Of a stretch of DNA of 64,000 bases, positions 11,350 to 21,752 are shown piece after piece. Every line of letters starts with the position of its first letter. Position 1 is the first letter of the stretch. The notes under the pieces are model-generated. The model was not told the DNA's origin, ran no database searches, and worked only from the letters and a program-made list of their open reading frames with translations. Both the position numbers and the translations under genes were made by a program. The DNA is from Halichondria panicea (lineage: Eukaryota; Porifera; Demospongiae; Suberitida; Halichondriidae), in contig NC_087388.1 in NCBI RefSeq assembly GCF_963675165.1, forward strand, positions 6,233,651-6,297,650, in the 5' to 3' direction.

Positions 11350-11981
11350 TTATTGGCTAGGACTCTTAACAATACTGGCCATAATTGGTGATTGTAATTG
11401 CATTGTTTGCAGTATAGTGTTACAGTTTCACAGGCTTCGTCTCTATACATAGGATGTGATCCCAACACTGAATACTGACTATAAGTTAGGGGTAGTCTGT
11501 ATACAAGTTAGCTAGATGCTGCCAATCTAGCCACTGGGCTAAAATGCTACAACTTGTTATTGGTTTCTACTCCAATAGGGCATCATCTGTATCAATCTTA
11601 TAGTTCACAAACAGCCATCCTCACCAATGGCAGGGATGAGATTCCCCAATCCTCTTCCTCCGCATCTAGGTTCAGTTGGGTCATCAGTTGTTTGAGCCCA
11701 TGTCGCCTGAATCCAGCAAGCTGAGCACACTAAAACCAAGATGGAGGATGTAAGCTTCATTTTCCGACTTAGTATATCAAATTCTAGTTTGTTCTGCTAG
11801 TTTTCTTGCTATAAATACGGAGCTCTGCCTAGAAAATTTCTATTGCACATGCGCTAACTGGGCCCAGAGCTATGACATAATCTAAAAATGGCCACGTAAG
11901 ATTGTTGCCCTGACAACAAATCAACAACTTACTAATGTGATACAGAACTATTAATTTTCTCTCTTTTTACTAAGCTTAAAG

Positions 11982-12245
11982 ATGTACAAGTTGGATATTC
12001 GTGTGGACACTAAAGAGTCGGCCGCCGTTGAGCGGAGGAGGATCACGGAGCAGCAGAGACAGAGCAGGATCTTCAATGCCAGAGAAAGGACTATTGGGGT
12101 GGGCGCTAAATAGAGATAATTGCCTTGAAATTCTACTCTCTCTCTCTCATAAAACAATTGCTACGTCACATCACACAAAGAATTATAGGCCAATTCTTTT
12201 CTGCGTACCACACACACACCACACACACACACACACACACAGTTA

Positions 12246-12286
<41 letters not shown>

Positions 12287-14390
12287 AGACACTAACGTCC
12301 TCTCAGAGCAAATGGCTAAGAGGAAGCAAGACGAGGATATAGAGAAGCAGAGAACAGAAGCTCACGGTATTAAAGCGAAAGCACACACACAAACAATTAG
12401 CACTGCCAACTATTATACGCTAACTAGGACGAGTATAGCTCTGAATTATACTAGAATATCAGCAGAATGGCATCTACTGCACAGGTACTTTTATTCATTA
12501 TTGCTTGTAGCTGCTGAGATGACCCGAGCTGATAGAGTCACCGTGCTGTTACAGGAGAGGCAAGACAAAGACATTAGGAAAATCAATGAGGTACATTGAG
12601 TGAAATCAGCCTCATAGCATCATAGTACCGTATCCATGGATACTAGTAGTAACAGCCTGCATGATCATTCTATCACTCTTACTGTATACATGTATTTAGT
12701 ATCATCACGGTTACTGTATCAGCAGGCTGTGATAATAGTTATGGCAAATTACTATAATTATATTATGCGTATTTCTGATTTTCTCCTATGCAGGGTGTGA
12801 TTGAGTATCGCAAGGAGCATCAACGAGTGCGGGACAGACGAGAGTTTGACCTCTACGACCCCGACTCCCTGAAGAAGGACCTCCCAGCACGAGTATCTGA
12901 TGAGGACCCTCGCCTCACTATATCAGGTATGGTTGGTGGTTGATCAGGAATGTGCCTAGAACGCCTCAATCCTTAATTATTTATAATTATAGCCTAATTA
13001 AGTCTTCCCTGTGTAAGGATATTATAGTGTAGCATTTCAATGCTTTTGCTTATTCGTAGCTAAAAGCGTTACGTACGCACGTATATCTATGAAGACCCCA
13101 CCCCCCGCCCACACACACAGGAGTGCAGGTCTTGAGTGGAGAGGATCTCATGAGTGAGAAGAGGAAGAAACTGCAGCAAGAGCAAACCAGGTTAGTCAGC
13201 ACACAACATATCCTATACAATATCCACCTAACATGTGTACCTTTATTAAAGAGAGCTATGTTCTGTTTAATTTCATTAAAGACTGCTTTGAATTGAAGCT
13301 AAATTTAAGTATGTGGAGCTACTCAATATCCATAAATAATGTTGATAAGACTTTGTGGCTCTAGCTAGCTCAAAGAGAGATGCATCACATGATGTGTTTA
13401 CATCAGATTTCTGCTCAGCTTAATTGTCTTTAACTGCCCCTCAGAGAATGGACGTCTCAACAGAAGGCTGAGAAGGAGAGGCTAGCTATGGAGGAGAGGG
13501 AGGCCAACCGACTGTACGAGCTCAAGGCCTGTGAGATGGATCAGAGGGCAGTCAAGTTAGCCATGGCTGAAGAGGAGGCTAGGAAGGCTCTCAATACGGC
13601 ACAGAGAGACTACAACCTAGCATTGGTATGTAAGGGAGGGGTGGGGATACAGTGTACAGAGGTCTGCCCAGAATTGTCAAGTAATGCGCATGGCTATTCT
13701 TGTTTTGAATCTGTACCTGAAAGGTGATTATTCATTTTGTCTAGAGGTGGTTAGTACTGACCAGTACAGTAGGTAGCCAAGCTATACTATCCGGTGGAAT
13801 TTTTCTCTAAGCTTATAAAATTAAATACCTTCTTACTGACGTACATGATACCCTAAATCCCCCCCTCCACACACACACGCACACACAAACACTCCACACA
13901 CACCCACCCACACAGGCTAAAGAGAAGGCTGCCCTCCAGCAACAAGAGAGAGCACAGGAGGAAGACGATAACTTCACTGAGATGTGTAACAATGTCCACG
14001 GTGATATACTCACTGAGAATCCTGACGTGGCTCAGAGTGCCTTCGGGTCTCATCGTGTTATCCCCGATCGCTGGAAGGGGATGAGCCCCTCACAAATAGA
14101 GGAGATTAGGATGACCCAGGAGGCACAGAAACAGGAGAGGGCTGTAAGCAATCACTCTGACTGTGTACTGTCTGTGTAGTGTGTATGAATGTACTGACTG
14201 TGTATGCGTAGCTGTGATAGCTATATAGAGTACATGTACATTAAGTCCTGTATGTACTGAACAAGCACTATTTTTAACTGCTTTTTATCCTGTGCAATCT
14301 ATTGTGCTTTAAATTCACCTATTATAATACATGTATGGAGCAACCCCACACAATGGCTGATAATTTCCTTCAAATTTCCCCCCCCCCCCC

Positions 14391-14458
<68 letters not shown>

Positions 14459-14841
14459 CGCAGGCAGAACAAGAGAGAGTCCTGGCTGAGGAGTGGGACA
14501 GACGTCGCGTGGTGGAGGCCAAGGCCAGGCTAATACTAGAGTCACAGGAGAAAAGACGCCAGAAAGAGCTGGCTCTCAAACTAGCAGAGGAGAACAGACA
14601 ATTGGCAGCTTCTCAGAGAGCAAGGCACGTCCTAATATTAGATTACATGTTGATACATGTAGCAGATGTTCCAATTAAGTGATGGCTGGCTACTAAATAC
14701 GTTAATTTTGAATTATGTAGCCTATTAATAGTTATCTCCCTCTCCCTCTCTCTCTACAGCCGGGAGTACCTGAGCAAGCACGTCTATGTCAACAGCCCCA
14801 CCAAGGACTACTTTGCCCAATTCAATACCTCAAGTCGATGA
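11982..14841 (+). CDS. RIBC2: RIB43A-like with coiled-coils protein (RIBC2 type), complete
   Basis: Nine exons in phase: 11982..12098, 12285..12366, 12511..12590, 12794..12926, 13121..13190, 13445..13625, 13916..14143, 14458..14624 and 14760..14841. They give 379 residues, matching the usual RIBC2 length of about 380. RIB43A proteins are filamentous microtubule inner proteins of ciliary and flagellar doublets. Diagnostic blocks are the start MYKLDIRVDTKESAAVERRR, then QQRQSRIFNARERTIG, the central EEDDNFTEM-like segment, SAFGSHRVIPDRWKGMSPSQ, and the C-terminal TKDYFAQFNTSSR. Long Glu/Lys/Arg-rich helices predict coiled coil for most of the length. The ATG at 11982 is the conserved family start. 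Intron 8 appears to use a GC donor (CAAG|GCACGT), needed to keep the frame into exon 9. The gene is convergent with glypican-like gene B, with 341 bp between the stop codons. Confidence 0.95.
14379..14457. repeat. Poly-C plus (CA)n tract at the RIB43A-like exon 8 acceptor
   Basis: Fourteen C residues are followed by about 32 CA dinucleotides that end directly in the acceptor CACACAG|GCGCAG. Length variation here would change the distance to the branch point. Confidence 0.85.
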
Positions 14842-15182
14842 ACTCTCATAGGCAGATCTAGACTGACTGTATGAAAGACTATTATATTATACATGTACGT
14901 GATGTGTTTCCACATGTTTTAAACCATGCATTTCAGATCAATGATTATTAGTTGACATTAATTTTACCGAGAATATACTGGTTCATTAATATAATTATTA
15001 TTATTATTGTAAATTGCGCATGCAATCCACTGACTTGTATATAATTAATTATTTATATTATGTATAACAGCAGTCTATATCTAATAAACAGAACACAAGA
15101 CTGTATACTAAAAAGGAGTGTTATAATTATAGTTCGAAGTCAAGTTCTACAACACTCAGTATATAATAGTTTCATCAGCTCG
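14842..15182. other. Convergent intergenic gap
   Basis: AT-rich 3' flanks of two convergent genes. Only the RIB43A-like AATAAA was recognised. No clear polyadenylation hexamer for the minus-strand gene was found close to its stop. Confidence 0.6.
15083..15088 (+). terminator. Polyadenylation signal AATAAA of the RIB43A-like gene
   Basis: Lies 242 bp past the stop codon, within the short convergent gap before the end of glypican-like gene B. Confidence 0.5.
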
Positions 15183-16047
15183 TCAGATTATTAGCCCGAC
15201 GATGACGGCCAGCATCATGGTTGCCATGGAGACAACTACCATAGCTCCGGAGCCAGGAATAGTGACACCCTCAGGGTTCACAGAGGTCACCTCCTCGCTG
15301 GCTAGGAACTCAGATACCTGAGAGTTGGATTGCAGTTGCACGTATTGGCTCCTGAGTTCTTCTGTGAGTCCCTGAACATCAGGGTTGAGTGCTGTGTGTA
15401 TAGTGTGTGGTGGGTGGAGTGTGTGTGTGGTGGGTGGGGAAGGTGGAGTGTGTGTGTGTGGTGGAGTGTGTGTGTGGTGGGTAGGGAAGGTGGAGTGTGT
15501 GTGTGTGTGTGTGGTGGAGTGTGAGTGTGTGTGTGTGGTGGGTGGGGAAGGTGGAGTGTGTGTGTGTGTGTTAATTAACGAACATCTGTACATCTGGTAA
15601 AGAATAGCACTGTGATAGCACTATAGAAGCCTTTGTACTATACAAGGGTAAGTCCACACAGCTGTTACATGAGAAATCACCTGAATTCCAAAATACAAAG
15701 CGTGTACAAGCTATAATTATCAGTAGGTTGCATGTACATAGAATTGGCAGTGCTATTGTGTGTACGTTATTGCTTGTACACATTTTCACATCACAACCTT
15801 GCAGTCATGGTGCCACCCAGGGAAACTTGTACTACCTAACTCCAGCTCACCCTGATCGTCCACGTTGTTGCCACCCTGGAATGTGTCAGTGTTGGTAGCT
15901 CTAGTGGCAGTACCGTCCCAGCAGTTACACTCTGACACACAGATGCTGTTCACTCCACATGATCTGGTAGCGGTAGAGTCGCGATTCTCGTTGCTACAGT
16001 AGTCCTTTTCGGAAGATGTTGGCTCACAGAAATCAGGGCCATCAGAA

Positions 16048-16105
<58 letters not shown>

Positions 16106-17880
16106 GGGTGTACAGTTAAGCCAACGTGTCATTGGGTTCAGACTATTCCAAATATTAACCGTTTAATTTACATAAGATATTGCTCACACACTAAGTAATC
16201 ACATGCACATTTAACCGCTGGCATTTTAGCTGTTCATGCAAAAATTAAGCCTCTCAAGAAGTATAAGAAAACACTATTTACCAAAGTTGAAAAATCCATT
16301 AAGGTCGCCCAAATCTCCCAATAGCCCATCAAAAACTCCGTCCCTCTCCATTTCTTCATCGCTAGCCGACCTCTTTCCAATCGGCAGATTAGGGATATTA
16401 ATACTGCACTCAGATGAAAGAGTGCTAGCCTGTCAGTGTCGTGTGGGTGTGTGCATGTGAGGATAAGGTAACTATTATTTTGAAAGATCACTATATATTA
16501 TGTAGATAGGTTTGTACATGTAAGAACATTTTAAGTCATGATTATACGTGCATAGACTAGCTGTCCTTGGGGACCCCATGGAAATAGAACACATTAGTAG
16601 ACTAAGATTATTTAGTCATGAAAAGAAACTCTAAATTCAGATAATTATCTGTAGAACGTAATTTTGTGTACATCTGAGGATTTATTACTATAAGAATAAT
16701 TTACTTACCAGGCTTTCAAGGTTGTTAATGATTCGTCCCTCTTCTGCGAAAAGCTCTGCGATGCTTGTCTTCAAATTGTTGATGATGTTTCTAGAATACT
16801 GCCAAATTCTGTTAAAATCGCTTTGATAAGCAGTGTATATGGGAGACAGGCAGCCTCTCACAACATTGTTGCAAGTTCCTCGACAAAGTGGTGGAATCTG
16901 TTGAGTGCAACGACCACAATAGCTCAAGCGAGCGAGTTCTTCTATACAGCCTTGAACGGGCCTGAAATCAGGATTCGCCAAGCGCAGCAGAAAGTCTCGA
17001 ATTCGAAGTAGAACTGTGTATGATTGTCGAACAATTAGAATGGACCTATCGACAAGAGCTTGAACATCGCTGTTAACTAGCCCAGTGAGTACTCCTTGTA
17101 TGCATTGTTGCACCCCTGGTACTATAGACAGAAAACTGGCGAAACCCTGCGACAGGGAATCAAGAATACCACTGACAAAATTATCAATATTAAAATCCGA
17201 GTTAGCCTGGATATCAAGATTTGTGATAAGAGATGCCGATATTTGGTTTTCGATCAATGATAGGACATCAAAAGGAAGTGGAGAAGCGGTAGCAAAACTC
17301 TCGGTTAGTCCTTCAACAAAACGACCACCAAGATCTATACAGGGAGATAACAAACAGATCACATTAATTCATTGCAAATTGCTGGTCAGCAAGAAGAGCT
17401 GATTTAATTTACTACGTACCTAAAAAAAACATGCAGACATGTAGAGAACTGTCAAGTTGCATTTAAATTGTACTAGATCTACTTGTGCCGTTAATGTCAG
17501 CTGTGATGTATATACACGTACAACTTACACCCAATGAGCCTGGTTAAAAACTGTTGATACTCTTCACGACTATCACTAAGCTCCTGTGTCAGTGCTGTAG
17601 TGAATGCGGCCAGGGCTCGAGTTTCTGCTGTGTTGTTAAGGAACTCAAGGGTGCAGCACTGGGCATCTCCCAGGTCTCCACATAGGGGGAAATTGCCTGC
17701 AGCCAACCATGATGTGTAAATGAATTAGCTATCATTTGTGTATTGATAGTTTATAGCTATACCTGAGAATGGAGGTCCAGTGCTCCCCAGCCTGAGTGGG
17801 GTACAGTCAGTGATTGGGGGGGCCTGCCCGTTAGTGTAGACACACAGGAGGGTGAGGGTGAGGGCAATCAAGAGCTTCAT
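15183..17880 (-). CDS. Glypican-like GPI-anchored cell-surface protein B, complete
   Basis: Six exons on the minus strand: 17880..17763, 17696..17529, 17334..16709, 16429..16282, 16048..15851 and 15391..15183, giving 488 residues, close to the usual glypican length of 550. The start MKLLIALTLTLLCVYTNGQA is a clear signal peptide. It continues with DLGDAQCCTLEFL and a long helical exon containing LSYCGRCTQQIPPLCRGTC and NNVVRGCLSPIY, the glypican signature region. Then come a dibasic site in an acidic stretch (IGKRSASDEEMERDG), a cysteine-rich C-terminal part with ECNCWDGTAT, and a hydrophobic GPI-type tail (MVVVSMATMMLAVIVGLII). Eighteen cysteines are present, versus 14 in the classical family. 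No acidic Ser-Gly cluster is obvious, so heparan sulfate attachment is uncertain. Paralogue of the gene at 7109-9239. Confidence 0.9.
15411..15580. repeat. GTGTG/GTGGGTGGGGAAGGTGGA tandem repeat in glypican B intron 5
   Basis: Alternating GT runs and GGTGGAGTGTG blocks repeat about four times in the intron, next to the last exon. Apparent long open frames here (HTHT- or VCVC-rich) are repeat artefacts. Confidence 0.7.
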
Positions 17881-18870
17881 TTCGCTAGTTACTTAGAGAG
17901 GAGAGAAGCACTACTGAAGTACACGGCTTTATAACAGCAATAGTAGCTAGCTAGCTAGACCTGAGAATCTATAGTAGGTACTAGGTACGTCTAGTCCTAT
18001 GGTCTAGTCTGTGTGGTATGTTTGTATCTATGGTAGACTGTATGTGTGGGTGTGTGCAACTTTGGTACTTTTTGGCACTGATTATTAATAAGTAGATTCA
18101 TAGTCAACATGTGCTAAATAAGTGGACCTGGCACACAAGTTATTGCTCATGGGGAAGTTACTGTGGCCAGAGTTTGTATACACAGTAGATATAGTCAGAG
18201 GAGGTCAGACAGGCGCAAGCAATTCAGAGGAGGCTGGAACCACTTAACCTTAGCTAATTAAGGTCACTAATTGGATTTATCCAAACTTCTTTTGCAGACT
18301 ACTTCAAGCCTAGTTTTTAGTGTGTATCAGTTTAAAACGTTATTTTTCAGGGGGGGGTCAAATTTTATTTTCGCCAATTTTGCTCAGAAGCAGAGATACA
18401 ATCAAAAGTCTTTCTCTTGTACTAGCCTCGATATCATGAGCGGCTTGTTCTCGAGGTCACTGCATTGCCTTTGAGACTTGTATCTCTGCTTCTGAGCAAA
18501 ATTGGCGAAAATAAAATTTGACCCCCCCTGAAAAATAACGTTTTAAACTGATAGACACTAAAAATTAGGCTTGAAGTAGTCTGCAAGAGAAGTTTGGATA
18601 AATCCAATTAGTGACCTTAATTAGCTAAGGTTAAGTGGTTCCAGCCTCCTCTGCAAGCAATTAGCCTCTAGATCTGATTACACTCGTGTGGGCGGATAAT
18701 TATAGTGCTAGAGCTGCACGCACCTGTAGTAGGTCTGTGTGTACTGTGTGTGTGGGTGTGTAGCACAACTCTGCTACATTAACTTTGGGGGACTCCATGA
18801 ATAGGTATAATTATTCACAACAAGTTGATAATAAGTGGTACACAGTTATTGTTTGTGGGCACATGGGAGA
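17881..18870. other. Intergenic region between glypican-like gene B and GASZ-like gene
   Basis: Contains the presumed promoter of glypican B (just above 17880), the foldback element at 18225-18653, and two diverged copies of a segment (about 18010-18190 and 18730-18910). The second of these copies runs into the last GASZ exon. No other gene seen. Confidence 0.6.
18225..18653. mobile_element. Long foldback (Mutator-like) non-autonomous element with 9-bp target duplication
   Basis: Two nearly perfect inverted arms of about 180 bp (from CAGAGGAGGCTGGAACCAC inward to AATTTTGCTCAGAAGCAGAG) enclose a loop of about 70 bp. Both ends are flanked by CAAGCAATT (18216-18224 and 18654-18662), a 9-bp target-site duplication. 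Long inverted termini with 9-bp duplications are typical of Mutator-type elements. No transposase is present. Confidence 0.85.
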
Positions 18871-21714
18871 TTACTGTGGCCAGAGTCTGTATCCACAGTA
18901 GGAAATGAATACAATAATGGCAGTAGTTCCAGCCAGCTTGATTGCAGCTGTCTTTCTACTGCGACCCTTGTTCTTGTTCCCCCCAGGGCGGGCAGTGCCA
19001 GGCACCAGCTGTGGAGAGCAAACAGTTCTAGTGTGCATGTACTTCATTATACACAAAACCATAATGTACTATTATTAAAAACTACTGAACAGGTGCATAA
19101 TATTGAGATTCCACACAATGAGTATGCACATTTTATAGTGGTGGCCCTGGGCAGACCAACACAGTGGCCTGCTAACACAGGTCTAAACACATGCTATGGA
19201 GACTTTGAGGCCCATTAACCTGGCTGTATTATAGAGGGTGGCCTGCCAGGTCTAAACACATGCTATGGAGACTTTGGGACCCATTAACCTGGCTGTATTA
19301 TATAGAGGGTGGCCTGCTAACACAGGTCCAAACACATGCTATGGAAACTTTGGAGTCCATTAACCTGGCTGTATTATAGAGGGTGGTCTGCTAACACAGG
19401 TCCAAACACATGCTATGGAAACTTTGGAGTCCATTAACCTGGCTGTATTATAGAGGGTGGTCTGCTAACACAGGTCCAAACACATGCTATGGAAACTTTG
19501 GGACCCATTAACCTGGCTGTATTATAGAGGGTGGTCTGCTAACACAGGTCCAAACACATGCTATGGAAACTTTGGAGTCCATTAACCTGGCTGTATTATA
19601 GAGGGTGGTCTGCTAACACAGGTCCAAACACATGCTATGGAAACTTTGGGACCCATTAACCTTGCTGTATTATAGAGGGTGGCCTGCTAATTAACACAGG
19701 TCCAAACACATGCTATGGAAACTTTGGAGTCCATTAACCTGGCTGTATTATAGAGGGGGCCTCACTGACTAGTTTAAAGGATGACCACAATAGACAGGAT
19801 TCACCGTTACAATAGCTCAAACCATTATTTCCTACCATAGGATATCACCCACAATAATGATATTTCAATTTCCATTGACTAATTGATACCATTGCTACTA
19901 ATTGCTGTCTTAAAATTCACATAATAATTATCTCAACTTACTTTGTTGATTTTGATTTCAATCGTTTTAACTTCTTCGCTGAAAGAGGTGACGGCCTCGA
20001 CAGCTGCTGCAAGCTCATTGGTCAGTTTTTTGACGTCCCTCGACTGCGTGTGGACGTCTAAAAGGTCAGGGTTTGCTTGGACCTGGTTGTCAAGGTAACG
20101 GACGGTAGCTTTGATGTAGTTGGTGTGTTTAGTGAGATGAGATAGGATCACTGAAGCCTCGGTACAACTGTGTGTGTGTGTGTGTGTGTGTGGGCGTGTG
20201 TGTGGGTGGGCTTAGATTTTGGTATAATAATACAATGTCAGCAGTAGGAGAATAGTAATGTACCCCCATACAAGGATACCCACTCTGATGGTGGTTGGTA
20301 CTAACCATCTCTTAGGCTAGACACATTTGTGTGCGCCACTATATATACTTCTAATATTCTGGCACATTACTGCAGTACACCAGATAATACAACTAATGAG
20401 GATGATCGATTATTTACTAACAATGGTAACAGAAGAGAGCTACTTTAGTTAGGAGTTCAAACACAAAATTAATGTATGTAGAATGCAACTATTACATTTG
20501 TATTTTGCATGTATTGCACATTCAAACACCCACACCGCCCACTCACACACCTGATGGTTCTCCCATACGGCAGGTTGGAGGTTTTGGGCATCTCCCATTG
20601 TCTCTGGTGTACCTCAGTAATGGCAGCCATTAGCTTCCTCCTGTAGCTGGGCTGAGTCACTCCCATCTGAGGGAGGGGGGTCTGAAGTATCTTTTATAGG
20701 AACAAAAAAGCTTTAGGGGAAAAAAACTGCCGATAGATAGAGGCTTGTACATTCATTAAGCTAGCATGCACACTTTGTATAAATCACTGACACACCAACA
20801 AAGTTAACGTAGCTAAAGATACTAAAACATGCACAGGCACAGACACACACATCCACCCACCCACATACGCCCACCACCCACACACACACACCATATTGAG
20901 GTCTGTCTCTGTTAAACTCATGAGGTCAGAGAACTGAACTTTGCACTGTCTAAAGAGTGGCAGTAGATCTCCGAGTTGTTGTCCTAATAGGAACAACTCC
21001 AACTCTCCGTACTGTACACACTGAGAGGGGAGGGGCTCCTGTGAGGGGGCGGGCTGGGGTCTGTGTGTATGTGAGGAGGCGGGTTGGAGTTTGTGTGTGT
21101 TGTTTTCTATAATAAGCACAAAGTAGCAAACATTAAAAAAGTTTTTTTAATATTTACGTTCGAGTTCCAATGAATTCCTTGGTCTTAGCGAGAGGTGCCT
21201 CGCTCCCTTGTGATAATGTAATTGAGTCCAACCAATCAGCTACCTCCGTGTGACTGCCGTCCAGTGCCAGGGAAAAGGGGGAATCCCCCATGTAGGTGAT
21301 GGCCTTAGGGTTAGCACCACGACTCACCAACAACTGTGCCACCTGGAGGTGACCTTTACTGGCCGCCAGACAGAGTGCCTGTGTGGGTGTGTGTGTGTGT
21401 GTGGGGGGGGAGCATTGAATTCAGGCAATCACAAAGTCAATGTATGCCTATAGTAGAGGATGACAACAACATTTGTTAGTGCACTTTTCAGTTGTTTATG
21501 GCTCAAAATAGATACTGAAACACATTTTGGAAGGCTATACATGACTGTAGTACTAAACCAAGTATTAGTTGACCTACACACTAGTTAGCTCTGCAACACT
21601 TACAGTCCACTCCCTGGAGTCTTGCTTGTGTATGTCAGCCTCGGCAGAGAGGAGCAGCTCCACTAGAGGCAGGTGGCCATTCTGACTGGCATAGAGTAGG
21701 GGAGACATCTGGTG

Positions 21715-21752
<38 letters not shown>

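Larger units (their letters stand above)
9240..11981. other. Region between glypican-like gene A and the RIB43A-like gene
   Basis: This holds the second copy of the 7643-7745 duplication, a nested pair of transposon remnants (10014-11012) and a roughly 90-bp direct repeat (11099-11189 and 11258-11349). It probably also holds the missing 5' exon of glypican A. The DNA just 5' of 11982 is the presumed promoter of the RIB43A-like gene. No further gene was recognised. Confidence 0.6.

Noticed and set aside
14302-14682. Long frame containing HTHTHT or VCVCVC stretches, and similar frames at 2045-2349, 15183-15600, 15950-16132, 25192-25741 and 31320-31658
   Set aside because: These are translations of CA/GT microsatellites joined to real exon pieces. 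Only the exon parts were used.
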